A stretch of DNA of 64,000 bases from Streptomyces griseiscabiei (GTDB lineage: Bacteria; Actinomycetota; Actinomycetes; Streptomycetales; Streptomycetaceae): the NCBI RefSeq assembly GCF_020010925.1, contig NZ_JAGJBZ010000004.1:248001-312000 (forward strand). Reading direction: 5' to 3'. Within the stretch, counting starts at the first letter, position 1. Each line of letters opens with the position of its first letter. Shown here piece after piece: positions 46,350 through 54,163 of the stretch. The notes under the pieces are model-generated. The model was not told the origin of the DNA. It did no database searches and saw only the letters and a program-made list of their open reading frames with translations. Position numbers and translations under genes: made by a program.

Positions 46350-46637
46350 ATGTGTGGAGCGAAGGCCGGCGGCCCCGACGCCTCGACGATCAAGCCCGGT
46401 GAGACCACGATCCAGGGTCAGGTGACCCGCGACGGCGAGCCGGTGACGGGCTACGTCCGTCTGCTGGACTCGACCGGCGAGTTCACGGCGGAGGTCCCGA
46501 CCTCCGCGACGGGCCAGTTCCGCTTCTACGCGGCCGAGGGCACCTGGACCGTCCGCGCGCTGGTCCCCGGCGGCACCGCCGACCGTACCGTCGTCGCCCA
46601 GCAGGGCGGCCTCGCGGAGGTCGCGATCGCCGTCTGA
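46350..46637 (+). CDS. SseC-type DUF1416 protein
   Basis: A 95-residue DUF1416 protein starting MCGAKAGG, whose N-terminal Cys2 is conserved in the family; the rest is an Ig-like beta sandwich (GQVTRDGEPVTGYVRLLD, GQFRFYAAEGTWTVRALV). It always follows the CysA rhodanese in actinobacteria (cf. mycobacterial SseC) and is thought to act with it in sulfur handling. CTGGAG precedes ATG 46350. Confidence 0.92.
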   Translation: MCGAKAGGPDASTIKPGETTIQGQVTRDGEPVTGYVRLLDSTGEFTAEVPTSATGQFRFYAAEGTWTVRALVPGGTADRTVVAQQGGLAEVAIAV

Positions 46638-46667
46638 GACGGCCTCGTCGGACCACGTCGAACGGCC

Positions 46668-46700
46668 GAGGGCCGCACTCCCACCCGGAGTGCGGCCCTC
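46668..46700 (+). terminator. Terminator of the cysA operon
   Basis: GAGGGCCGCACTC (46668-46680) and its exact complement (46688-46700) form a 13-bp stem with a 7-nt loop, 30 bp after the DUF1416 stop. Confidence 0.9.
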
Positions 46701-46727
46701 CGCCGTACGCGGACCTACCCTGGAGTC

Positions 46728-46991
46728 ATGTACGCCCGCCGGCGCCACACCTACTTCGCCATGATGGGCACCTGCCTCGCCCTCTTCGTCCTGGCCTGGG
46801 GCGTCGTACGGCTCTGGTCGGTCCCGGTCGCGGTCGGCATGTGCGTGATCGCCATGCTGATCCCCCCGCTCGCCGCCGTCGTCGCCAACCGCCGAGGCCC
46901 CGACGACCGCTGGTGGGACGACCCCTCCGGCGACCCGAAGTCCGACGAGTGGTGGGACGAACTGGACGGCAAGCGGCGCCCGCCGAGGTAA
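46728..46991 (+). CDS. DUF3099 membrane protein
   Basis: An 87-residue protein: basic N-terminus (YARRRHTYF), two transmembrane helices (about 10-27 and 30-50) and a Trp/Asp-rich tail (DDRWWDDPSGDPKSDEWWDEL). This matches the actinobacterial DUF3099 family, whose function is unknown. ATG 46728 lies 28 bp after the terminator, so it likely has its own promoter. Confidence 0.88.
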   Translation: MYARRRHTYFAMMGTCLALFVLAWGVVRLWSVPVAVGMCVIAMLIPPLAAVVANRRGPDDRWWDDPSGDPKSDEWWDELDGKRRPPR

Positions 46992-47046
46992 GGGGCGGGG
47001 CGGGCCTGTGCTTTCTCGCCTCCGCCCCCGGGCAGGTTGTGTTCGC

Positions 47047-47190
47047 CTGCGGGCCGGTGGGGGCTGGTCGCGCAGTTCCCCGCGCCCCCAGAAACGCAGG
47101 CCCTGCGTGCCTGAAAAGAACCCGGGCGCAGCCCGGACTTCTCAGGGGCGCGGGGAACTGCGCGAGCAACCACACACGACCCGCACTCGC
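47047..47190. repeat. Dispersed palindromic element, copy F
   Basis: Outer arms GCGCAGTTCCCCGCGCCCC and GGGGCGCGGGGAACTGCGCG are perfect complements, about 85 bp apart, with nested GGGCGCAGCCC and CGCAGGCCCTGCG hairpins inside. Located between convergent genes. Confidence 0.9.
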
Positions 47191-47207
47191 CCACGTGCCT
47201 CACACGC

Positions 47208-47570
47208 TCAGTAGACGAGCGCCTGCGCGTCGTCCGCCAGGGCCTCCTGGACGAACACCTGGGCGCCGGCGATCCGTACGCCCTCGATGACGTCCTTCTC
47301 CGTGATGTCCCGGCGGGCCGCGCACTGGGTGCACAGGGTGAGCCGGCCGCCGGCGAGGACCGAGTCGAGGAGGTCGGGGAGCGGGGCCGCGTGCGGGAGT
47401 TCGAACTCGGCGGCCCGGCCCGGCAGCGCGAACCACGCGGACTCGCCCGTCAGCCACAGCGACACCTCGACGCCGCTGGCCACGGCCACCGCCGCCACCG
47501 TGAAGGCCTGCGAGCACCGCTCGGGGGCGTCCGCCCCCGCCGTCACCTTGATCACGAGCTTCTTCGCCAT
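47208..47570 (-). CDS. DsrE-family protein
   Basis: A 120-residue DsrE/F-like protein (KKLVIKVTAGADAPERCSQAFTVA). Two Cys residues in LCTQCAARR could relay sulfur, and the nearby rhodanese operon makes a sulfur-transfer role plausible, though unproved. ATG 47570; convergent with DUF3099. Confidence 0.9.
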   Translation of the reverse strand: MAKKLVIKVTAGADAPERCSQAFTVAAVAVASGVEVSLWLTGESAWFALPGRAAEFELPHAAPLPDLLDSVLAGGRLTLCTQCAARRDITEKDVIEGVRIAGAQVFVQEALADDAQALVY

Positions 47571-47684
47571 GGCCGCATGCTAGTCCGAATCGTGATCATC
47601 CTCGGCGCAACCCCGTACGCGGTCCATGGGTCTCCTGTGCGCGCGGTCGCGGAGTCCGCGCCACGAGTTCTGTGGGGGAGTGCC

Positions 47685-48452
47685 TTGGAAGTGCCGGAAA
47701 GACCCGAAGGGGAGCCCGCGGAGCCGGTGGAGCCCGCGGCCCGCGTGCCGCGTCGGGGACGGGGGGTCCTCTTCGTCGCCGCGGCGGCGGTCCTGGGGGT
47801 GATCGCCGGAACCTGCGCCGGCTACCTCGTCCAGGCCGACCGGGAGCCCACCGCGCTGCCCCCGCTCTCCCAGCCGGTGATGGACCGGGCCGGGGGCAAG
47901 GGACCCGAGCCGCTCTCCGCCGTCCGGGACCGCAAGGTGAGGACGGACGGCGATCTGCGCCGGCTGCTGCTGAAGAAGCCCGTGGGCGCCAAGAAGGCCG
48001 AGTGGCTGGAGGGCACCGACGGCTGGCTGGGCATGGCCGCCTACGCCGACGACTTCACCGACCCGGGCGAGAAGTTCGGCGACCTCGTCAACGACGAGTT
48101 CCGTCGGGCCGCCGTCGTCGGCTGGGAGGCCGGCGGCTCGTACAGAGTGGAGATCCGGCTGGTCCAGTTCCGGCAGCACAACAGCCTGGCCGCCGTCGAC
48201 TCCAGCAACAACCACCAGAGCTGGGCGGAGGAGAAGCCGGACACCGACAGCTGGGGCATCCCCGGCACGGGCGACGGCACGGCGTACGTCCACTCCCGGC
48301 CGCACACCGAGCCCGGCTACGAGCCGGTGTACAGCGCCGAGGCGCACGCCTGGCGCGGAGACGTCGCGATGGAGATCTGGATCTACGGCGGCAGGCCGGT
48401 CCCCAAGAAAACGATCATGGACCTGGCCCGGCGGCAGATGGAGCGGTTGTGA
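47685..48452 (+). CDS. Membrane-anchored protein, paralogous trio member 1
   Basis: A 255-residue protein from TTG 47685 (GTG 47691 also possible; GGGGGAG lies at 47673-47679). One transmembrane helix at about 28-48 is followed by an exported domain with LRRLLLKKPVGAKKAEWLEGTDGWLG, VVGWEAGGSYRVEIRLVQFR and an acidic, His-containing middle. It shares the LLL-x-P-x-GAK and GSDGWL-type block with the third gene of the trio. Family not recognised; GTGA coupling to the next gene implies a complex or stepwise function at the membrane. Confidence 0.82.
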   Translation: MEVPERPEGEPAEPVEPAARVPRRGRGVLFVAAAAVLGVIAGTCAGYLVQADREPTALPPLSQPVMDRAGGKGPEPLSAVRDRKVRTDGDLRRLLLKKPVGAKKAEWLEGTDGWLGMAAYADDFTDPGEKFGDLVNDEFRRAAVVGWEAGGSYRVEIRLVQFRQHNSLAAVDSSNNHQSWAEEKPDTDSWGIPGTGDGTAYVHSRPHTEPGYEPVYSAEAHAWRGDVAMEIWIYGGRPVPKKTIMDLARRQMERL

Positions 48453-49312
48453 GCGCGGACGAGACGACGGAACAGGAGAGGCCGGAACAGGAGAGGCCGG
48501 AGGGGACGGACGCCGTGCCGGCGGTGCCGGATACCGCACGGTCCGCTCCGCTGAGGCGTGTCGCGGCCGTCGCCGGGTCCGTGGTGCTCGCCGGGGCCCT
48601 GGTCGCGGGCGTGGGCTTCACGGTCGTGACCGTACGGGGCGCGGACCGTGACGCGGGGGCCGCCACCTGGAAGTTCCCCGAAGCCGCGGCCGAGGCCGAG
48701 GCCGAGACGGGGGCCGGGGCGAAGAAGGCGGCGGCGCAGCCGGGACTCGCCGCGCTGCTGGTCCCGTACGGCGCCGACACCTGGGTCCAGGGGCCGGACC
48801 TCGCGGAGTTCGGCTCCGACGCGGAGTTCAGCGGCGCCCAGGCCACCGCCCTGCGCAAGGAGTCCCTGAGCGGGCTGCCCCGGGCGCAGCGCAAGCGGCT
48901 GGAGAAGCAGATCGACCGGCAGCGCATCAAGGGCATGGCGATGCGCAGCTACTTCAGCGGGGCTTCGTTCGGCTGGCGGAGCGACGAGGGCATCTCCTCG
49001 GTGAGCATCACGCTCGCCCGGATGGAGAACAGGACCGCAGTACGGGACGGTTCGACGTTCCAGAACGAGTTCCTCGCCTCCCTGGACGTCTTCCGCGACG
49101 GCCCGAAGATCAAGGGCCACGACGACGCGAAGTGCTTCCTCTCGCCCAAGGGCACCGACAAGGACCTGGACGGGATGTTCTGCTCCGCCTACGCCGGCGA
49201 CGTCCTCGTCACCCTCACCGCGAGCGCGGCGAAACCCCTCGACAAGCGGGCGGTGGCCGAACTCCTGCGCACCCAGCTCGACCGTGTCGCCGGACAGGGG
49301 GTGGCCGTATGA
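48449..49312 (+). CDS. Membrane-anchored protein, paralogous trio member 2
   Basis: A 287-residue protein starting at GTG 48449 within the preceding stop (GTGA). Glu/Pro-rich N-terminus, one helix at about 36-58, then an exported domain (LAALLVPYGADTWVQGPDLAEFG, RKRLEKQIDRQRIKGMAMRSYF) with two Cys residues (KCFL, MFCSAYAGDVLVTLTA). Layout and the LLVP-x-GAD block match its neighbours, so all three look like divergent duplicates. No enzyme motif seen. Confidence 0.82.
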   Translation: MSADETTEQERPEQERPEGTDAVPAVPDTARSAPLRRVAAVAGSVVLAGALVAGVGFTVVTVRGADRDAGAATWKFPEAAAEAEAETGAGAKKAAAQPGLAALLVPYGADTWVQGPDLAEFGSDAEFSGAQATALRKESLSGLPRAQRKRLEKQIDRQRIKGMAMRSYFSGASFGWRSDEGISSVSITLARMENRTAVRDGSTFQNEFLASLDVFRDGPKIKGHDDAKCFLSPKGTDKDLDGMFCSAYAGDVLVTLTASAAKPLDKRAVAELLRTQLDRVAGQGVAV

Positions 49313-50235
49313 GCGAGCAGTCACGCACCACGGAGGAGGCCGTGCCGGAGACGTACGAGGCCGCGCCGGAGACGGCCGACGCCCCGGCCCCGGCCCCGGC
49401 GTCGGCGTCGGCGTCGGACGTCGCGGAACCCTCGGAACCCTCGGTGCCCGCGCCGCCGCAGGTCCCGCCCCGCCGCGACCGCCGCGCCCTGCGGGCCGTC
49501 CTGCGGTGGACCGCCGCCGTCGCCGTCTTCGCCTCGGTGGGGACGGCCACGGCGTACGGGATCGCCGGGACGGAGCGTACGGACGTACCCGGACTGGCCA
49601 CCGAGTCGGACGGGCGCTGGGTCTTCCCCCGGCTCGTCCGGCCCCCGCTGCCGTCCGGAAGCCCGGAACCCTTCGCCGAGGACAACCCGGCCGGCGCCCA
49701 TCACGCCGATCTGCGCGCGCTGCTCCTGCCCGCGCCCGAGGGGGCGAAGGAGGACAGGGCGCTGCGTGGCTCGGACGGCTGGCTGCCGGTGAAGGAGTAC
49801 CTGGCGGAGTTCGAGCCGGAGGACCGCGGGGAGCTGCGGCAGAAGCTCGTCGACACCGGTCTGCGGCACATCGCCGCCCGCGGCTGGACCACCCCGGACG
49901 GCACCCGGACCCGGGTCTATCTGCTCCGGTTCGGCACGGCGAACGTCGTGGAGACCGAGCTGGCGGTCCACGCCCTGGCACACGTCAGCCCGACCTACCG
50001 GGTGCGCGGCGCGGGCGAGGTCGTCTACGACGAGGACTTCCCGGAGGCGGCAGCCGTACCGGAGATCTCCCGGACCGCCTACGCCGAGGCGAAGCCGTAC
50101 GGAGCCGAGCAGGTCCGCCAGGCCTATCTCTCGGCGGGGGACGTGTACGCGGTGATCCTGCAGTCGCGCGAGTCGGGGGCGCGGGCGGTCCCGTTCCGGC
50201 AGACCGTGGTGCTGCAGAGCCAGCTGCTCGGCTGA
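49309..50235 (+). CDS. Membrane-anchored protein, paralogous trio member 3
   Basis: A 308-residue protein, ATG 49309 overlapping the previous stop (ATGA). Long acidic Ala/Pro/Glu N-terminus (1-60), one helix at about 66-86, then an exported domain with LRALLLPAPEGAKEDRALRGSDGWLPVKEYL, IAARGWTTPDGTRTRVYLLRFG and DVYAVILQSRE. Closest in the trio to member 1. Ends the three-gene operon; a hairpin-prone GC stretch follows (CGCCCGCCGGGCGG). Function unknown. Confidence 0.82.
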   Translation: MSEQSRTTEEAVPETYEAAPETADAPAPAPASASASDVAEPSEPSVPAPPQVPPRRDRRALRAVLRWTAAVAVFASVGTATAYGIAGTERTDVPGLATESDGRWVFPRLVRPPLPSGSPEPFAEDNPAGAHHADLRALLLPAPEGAKEDRALRGSDGWLPVKEYLAEFEPEDRGELRQKLVDTGLRHIAARGWTTPDGTRTRVYLLRFGTANVVETELAVHALAHVSPTYRVRGAGEVVYDEDFPEAAAVPEISRTAYAEAKPYGAEQVRQAYLSAGDVYAVILQSRESGARAVPFRQTVVLQSQLLG

Positions 50236-50354
50236 CGTCCGCCCGCCCGCCGGGCGGGTAGGGCCGACCTCACGCCGGACCCCGGGCCCCAGCCGCGTAA
50301 GCTGGGGCCCGGCCCCGTGCAGTACCGACCCTCCGCTCATCCGAGGAGCACCCC

Positions 50355-50453
50355 GTGATCATCTTCTTCGAGACCCTGCTGGTCCTGGTCGCCGTCGGCG
50401 TGCTCGCCTTCGCCGGGCTGACCGTGAAGAAGCTGTACCAGGGCCAGCGCTGA
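50355..50453 (+). CDS. 32-residue single-helix membrane protein
   Basis: GTG 50355, preceded by CCGAGGAG, encodes 32 residues: MIIFFETLLVLVAVGVLAFA, then GLTVKKLYQGQR. It is almost entirely one transmembrane helix with a basic cytoplasmic tail. The clear ribosome-binding site, intact frame and position 31 bp before the nitrobindin-like gene support a real gene in that operon. Confidence 0.7.
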   Translation: MIIFFETLLVLVAVGVLAFAGLTVKKLYQGQR

Positions 50454-50484
50454 CCCACGTCGAGGACATCCAGGAACGCCACTC

Positions 50485-51060
50485 ATGATCGAGATCCCGT
50501 CCGACCTGCACAAGGACCTCGTCCCCCTCGCCTTTCTGCTCGGCGACTGGGCGGGCGCGGGCGTCCACGACTTCCCCGGTGCCGAGAAGTGCAACTTCGG
50601 CCAGGAGGTCACCTTCTCCCACGACGGCCGGGACTTCCTGGAGTACCACTCCCACACCTGGGTCCTGGACAACGACGGCAACAAGGTCCGTCCGCTGGAG
50701 ACCGAGTCCGGGTTCTGGCGCATCGACGCCGGCCGCAAGGTCGAGATCGTCATGACCCGTGACGACGGCGTCGTCGAGGTCTGGTACGGCGAGCTGGCCA
50801 AGCAGAAGCCGCAGATCGACGTGGTCACGGACGCGGTGGCGAGGACGGCGGCCTCGGGGCCGTACAGCGGCGGCAAGCGCCTGTACGGCTACGTCCACAG
50901 CGACCTGATGTGGGTCGGCGAGAAGTCCACCCCCGACGTCGAGCTGCGCCCGTACATGTCCGCGCACCTCAAGAAGGTCGTCACCCCCGAGGACGTCGAG
51001 CGCTGGGCCAAGGCCCTGCCGGACGACATGCCGGACGACGGCATCGCGTTCTTCAAGTAG
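50485..51060 (+). CDS. Nitrobindin-like FABP-family protein (DUF1794)
   Basis: A 191-residue ten-stranded beta-barrel protein with the G-x-W-x-G-x-G signature (LLGDWAGAGVHDFP) and distal barrel motifs (FLEYHSHTWVLDNDG, ESGFWRID). Nitrobindins bind haem through a C-terminal His and react with nitrogen oxides and peroxynitrite. A His lies in MSAHLKKVV. It precedes nur by 15 bp. Confidence 0.9.
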   Translation: MIEIPSDLHKDLVPLAFLLGDWAGAGVHDFPGAEKCNFGQEVTFSHDGRDFLEYHSHTWVLDNDGNKVRPLETESGFWRIDAGRKVEIVMTRDDGVVEVWYGELAKQKPQIDVVTDAVARTAASGPYSGGKRLYGYVHSDLMWVGEKSTPDVELRPYMSAHLKKVVTPEDVERWAKALPDDMPDDGIAFFK

Positions 51061-51078
51061 TTCTAGACTCGTGGTGTG

Positions 51079-51588
51079 GTGAGCACCGACTGGAAGAGCG
51101 ATCTCAGGCAGCGCGGCTACCGGCTGACGCCGCAGCGGCAACTCGTGCTCGAAGCCGTGGACACCCTTGAGCACGCGAGCCCCGACGACATCCTCGTGGA
51201 AGTGCGGAAGACGGCGTCGGGGGTCAACATCTCGACGGTCTACCGGACCCTGGAGCTGCTGGAGGAGCTGGGGCTGGTCAGCCACGCCCACCTCGGGCAC
51301 GGGGCGCCGACGTACCACCTGGCCGACCGGCACCACCACATCCACCTCGTCTGCCGGGACTGCACGAACGTGATCGAGGCGGATGTGTCGGTGGCGGCGG
51401 ACTTCACGGCCAAGCTGCGCGAGACCTTCGGCTTCGACACGGACATGAAGCACTTCGCGATCTTCGGCCGCTGCGAGGACTGCTCCCGCAGGAACGCCGA
51501 TGACGTCGAGGACGCCGAGAAGGCCCGGAGCGGCGAGGATGCCGGGAGTGCCGGGAGCGCGCTGAAGAGTTCAACTACCGAGTCGTAG
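51079..51588 (+). CDS. nur: Nickel-responsive Fur-family regulator Nur
   Basis: A 169-residue Fur-family repressor: winged helix (LRQRGYRLTPQRQLVLEAVDTL, GVNISTVYRTLELLEELGLVSHAHLG), metal-site cluster DRHHHIHLVCRDC and the second Cys pair GRCEDC for structural zinc. By position and sequence it corresponds to S. coelicolor Nur, which represses nickel uptake and the Fe superoxide dismutase when Ni is bound. No ribosome-binding site precedes GTG 51079 (or 51076), and TAGACT at 51064-51069 fits a -10, so the message may be leaderless. Confidence 0.88.
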   Translation: MSTDWKSDLRQRGYRLTPQRQLVLEAVDTLEHASPDDILVEVRKTASGVNISTVYRTLELLEELGLVSHAHLGHGAPTYHLADRHHHIHLVCRDCTNVIEADVSVAADFTAKLRETFGFDTDMKHFAIFGRCEDCSRRNADDVEDAEKARSGEDAGSAGSALKSSTTES

Positions 51589-51597
51589 GCTTGGCGT

Positions 51598-52563
51598 ATG
51601 AAGAGCCCTCTGCTGTCCCTGCCCGGTGCCGTCCCCGCGGAGGGGGTGGACGAAGGGGTCGCCGCGCACTACGGCGACCTGTTCCGTGAACAGCGCGCCC
51701 TCGCCGACGGCACGGGCTTCGTCGATCTCTCCCACCGGGGCGTCGTCGCCGTCTCCGGCGAGGACCGGCTCAGCTGGCTGCATCTGCTGCTCACCCAGCA
51801 CGTCAGCGAGCTGCCCACCGGCGAGGCCACCGAGGCGCTGATCCTCTCCGCCAACGGCCATATCGAGCACGCGCTGTACCTGGTCGACGACGGCACGACC
51901 GTCTGGGCCCATGTCGAGCCCGACACCCAGGAGGCGCTGCTCGCCTACCTGGAGTCGATGAAGTTCTTCTACCGGGTCGAAGCGGCCGACCGGACGGCCG
52001 AGTTCGCGGTCGTGCATCTGCCCGCCGGTTCGATCGCCGAGGTCCCGGAGGGCGTCGTCGTCCGCGAGACGCCGTACGGCCGTGATCTGTTCCTGCCGCG
52101 GACCGACCTGGAGGCGTACGCGGAGAAGGCGGGCCCCGCGGCGGGTCTCCTCGCGTACGAGGCGCTGCGTGTCGAGCACCACCGGCCGCGGCTCGGCTTC
52201 GAGACCGACCACCGCACCATCCCGCACGAGCTGGGCTGGATCGGTACGGCGGTGCATCTGCAGAAGGGCTGCTACCGGGGGCAGGAGACCGTCGCCCGGG
52301 TGCAGAACCTGGGCAAGCCGCCGCGCCGGCTGGTCTTCCTGCACCTCGACGGCAGTGAGGTGCACCTTCCGCCGCGCGGTGCGGAGATCCGTCTCGCGGA
52401 GGACGGACCGGAGGGGCGCAAGCTCGGGTTCATCACCACGTCCGTGCGCCACCATGAGCTGGGGCCGGTGGCGTTGGCCCTGGTCAAGCGGAATCTTCCG
52501 GTGGACGCGCGGCTGATGGCCGATACGACGGCGGCGGCGCAGGAGGTCGTGGTCGAGCCGTAG
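51598..52563 (+). CDS. ygfZ: Folate-binding protein YgfZ
   Basis: A 321-residue tetrahydrofolate-dependent protein of the GcvT/YgfZ superfamily. The signature KGCYRGQETVARV, with its conserved Cys, is intact. YgfZ assists repair or assembly of certain Fe-S proteins. ATG 51598 lies 9 bp after the nur stop; TAGGCT at 51586-51591 could be a -10 for a leaderless transcript. C-terminal barrel domain ends TTAAAQEVVVEP. Confidence 0.93.
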   Translation: MKSPLLSLPGAVPAEGVDEGVAAHYGDLFREQRALADGTGFVDLSHRGVVAVSGEDRLSWLHLLLTQHVSELPTGEATEALILSANGHIEHALYLVDDGTTVWAHVEPDTQEALLAYLESMKFFYRVEAADRTAEFAVVHLPAGSIAEVPEGVVVRETPYGRDLFLPRTDLEAYAEKAGPAAGLLAYEALRVEHHRPRLGFETDHRTIPHELGWIGTAVHLQKGCYRGQETVARVQNLGKPPRRLVFLHLDGSEVHLPPRGAEIRLAEDGPEGRKLGFITTSVRHHELGPVALALVKRNLPVDARLMADTTAAAQEVVVEP

Positions 52564-52621
52564 GCCGTAGCCGTGGCTGTAGCCGGGGGTGGGTGCGGGG
52601 GCGGGTGCGCGGGCGTGGGGC

Positions 52622-53047
52622 TCACATCTCCAGCAGCACTGTGAACGGGCCGTCGTTGGTCAGGGAGACGCGCATCGACGCGCCGAAGCGGCCCGTGGCC
52701 ACCGTCGCCCCCAGTGAGCGCAGCTGGGCGACGACCTCCTCCACCAGGGGCTCGGCGACATCGCCGGGGGCCGCCGCGTTCCAGGTGGGCCGGCGGCCCT
52801 TGCGGGCGTCGCCGTACAGCGTGAACTGGCTGATCACCAGCAGGGGCGCGTCGATGTCACTGCACGACTTCTCGTCGTGCAGCATCCGCACGGACCACAG
52901 CTTGCGCGCCAGCTGCGCCGCCTTCTCCTTGGTGTCGTCGTGCGTCACCCCCACCAGGACGCACAGACCCTCGCCCTCGATCGCCCCGACCGTCTCACCG
53001 TCCACGACGACGCTCGCGCCGTCGACCCTCTGCACCACCGCACGCAT
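52622..53047 (-). CDS. dtd: D-aminoacyl-tRNA deacylase Dtd
   Basis: A 141-residue enzyme that hydrolyses D-amino acids from mischarged tRNA. Motifs: [38 protein letters not shown] and [14 protein letters not shown] 53047 matches the family N-terminus; upstream in-frame ATGs add up to nine atypical residues. It converges with ygfZ (58 bp between stops). Confidence 0.94.
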   Translation of the reverse strand: MRAVVQRVDGASVVVDGETVGAIEGEGLCVLVGVTHDDTKEKAAQLARKLWSVRMLHDEKSCSDIDAPLLVISQFTLYGDARKGRRPTWNAAAPGDVAEPLVEEVVAQLRSLGATVATGRFGASMRVSLTNDGPFTVLLEM

Positions 53048-53262
53048 GACGACCATCATGCCGCCGACGTCCATCGGCCGTACCCGAGGGGTACCTCTTA
53101 CGGGGGGTTTGTGATCACGGGGGTTTGAAGAGCGCTTTGCCCGGTCTTTCTCATTGATCCATTACCGCCCATCTGGGGTGGATCGGGGGGACTCGGTCAC
53201 AAAGTGGCTACCGGGAGTGGCACCATGCTCACACACACCGGTCGAGGGGACGGTTGAGGCGC

Positions 53263-53904
53263 ATGAGCACATCGAGTACCGGGCAGCCCCCGGGGACTGC
53301 GACGTTTGACCGTACGACCCCGGGGCCCGGCCCCGGCGTCCGCCGGCCACCGGTCCAGCGCACGGACAGCGGACCACTGCCGCAGCCGGACCAGGCCGAG
53401 CACGATCTGTCCCGGCTGCGGCTGCCCGAACTGCGCACCCTGCGCCGGGACGCCCAGCGGGACGAGGCCGACCTCAGTTATCTGCGGCGGCTCCTCCAGG
53501 GCCGGATCGACATCCTGCGCGCCGAACTGGCCCGCCGGGGCGGTGCGGCGGACTCCGGTGCCCCGGGCTCGGGCGAGCCCTCGGCGCTGGTGGACCGGCT
53601 CTCGGCGATCCTCACGGACGCCCCGGCCCGGCACCGTTCCTCGGCCCGGCACGTCACCGTGGGCACCCCGCACGGGGAGGAGCACCGCCGGCTGGCCGCG
53701 GAGATGCTGGACGAGGTCGAGCTCTCCGACCTCGAAGCCCGCACCGACGACGAACTCACCGCCGGGCTCGCCCGTCTCGTCCACCACGAGCAGCAGATCT
53801 CCGGGCGCCGCCAGCACCTGCAGCGCACCGCCGACGACTGCAGCGCGGAGATCGCTCGCCGCTACCGGGAGGGTGAGGCGCAGGTGGACGATCTGTTGAT
53901 GTAG
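53263..53904 (+). CDS. rsiG: Anti-sigma factor RsiG, c-di-GMP-armed
   Basis: A 213-residue protein built as two long helices, each with the signature E-x3-S-x2-R-x3-Q-x3-D: Glu68-Ser72-Arg75-Gln79-Asp83 and Glu176-Ser180-Arg183-Gln187-Asp191. This is the c-di-GMP-binding signature of RsiG, which, loaded with c-di-GMP, holds the sporulation sigma factor WhiG (known in S. venezuelae). A Pro/Thr-rich N-terminus and a Gly/Ser linker surround the helices. ATG 53263 is preferred; TTG 53254 adds three residues. whiG itself is not in the window. Confidence 0.93.
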   Translation: MSTSSTGQPPGTATFDRTTPGPGPGVRRPPVQRTDSGPLPQPDQAEHDLSRLRLPELRTLRRDAQRDEADLSYLRRLLQGRIDILRAELARRGGAADSGAPGSGEPSALVDRLSAILTDAPARHRSSARHVTVGTPHGEEHRRLAAEMLDEVELSDLEARTDDELTAGLARLVHHEQQISGRRQHLQRTADDCSAEIARRYREGEAQVDDLLM

Positions 53905-53910
53905 GGACGG

Positions 53911-54100
53911 GGTTCGTGGTCGGGTGCGGGTCCGGTGGGGCTTCTCGCGCAGTTCCCCGCGCCCCTGAGAGGCAGGGGCTGCGCCCGCTGCTTCTCAGGG
54001 GCGCCGCCGGTCACCTCTCAGGGCCGGGGGCCCGGATCTCTTAGGGGCGTGGGGAACTGCGCGACCGGCCCCCACCCACCCGCACCCGACGACGAACCCC
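53911..54100. repeat. Dispersed palindromic element, copy G (rearranged)
   Basis: Begins like copy E (GTGCGGGTCCGGTGGGGCTT, CGCGCAGTTCCCCGCGCCCC) and ends with GGGGAACTGCGCGACCGGCC and CACCCGCACCCGACGACGAA. The interior is expanded, with a second partial right arm near 53995. It shares TTCGTGGTCGGGTGCGGGTC with copy E. Confidence 0.88.
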
Positions 54101-54163
54101 TGCCGCGCCCCACAGGGGCGAAAACCCCGAGACACGCCGCAGGCACCCCCCTAGCGTGACCTC

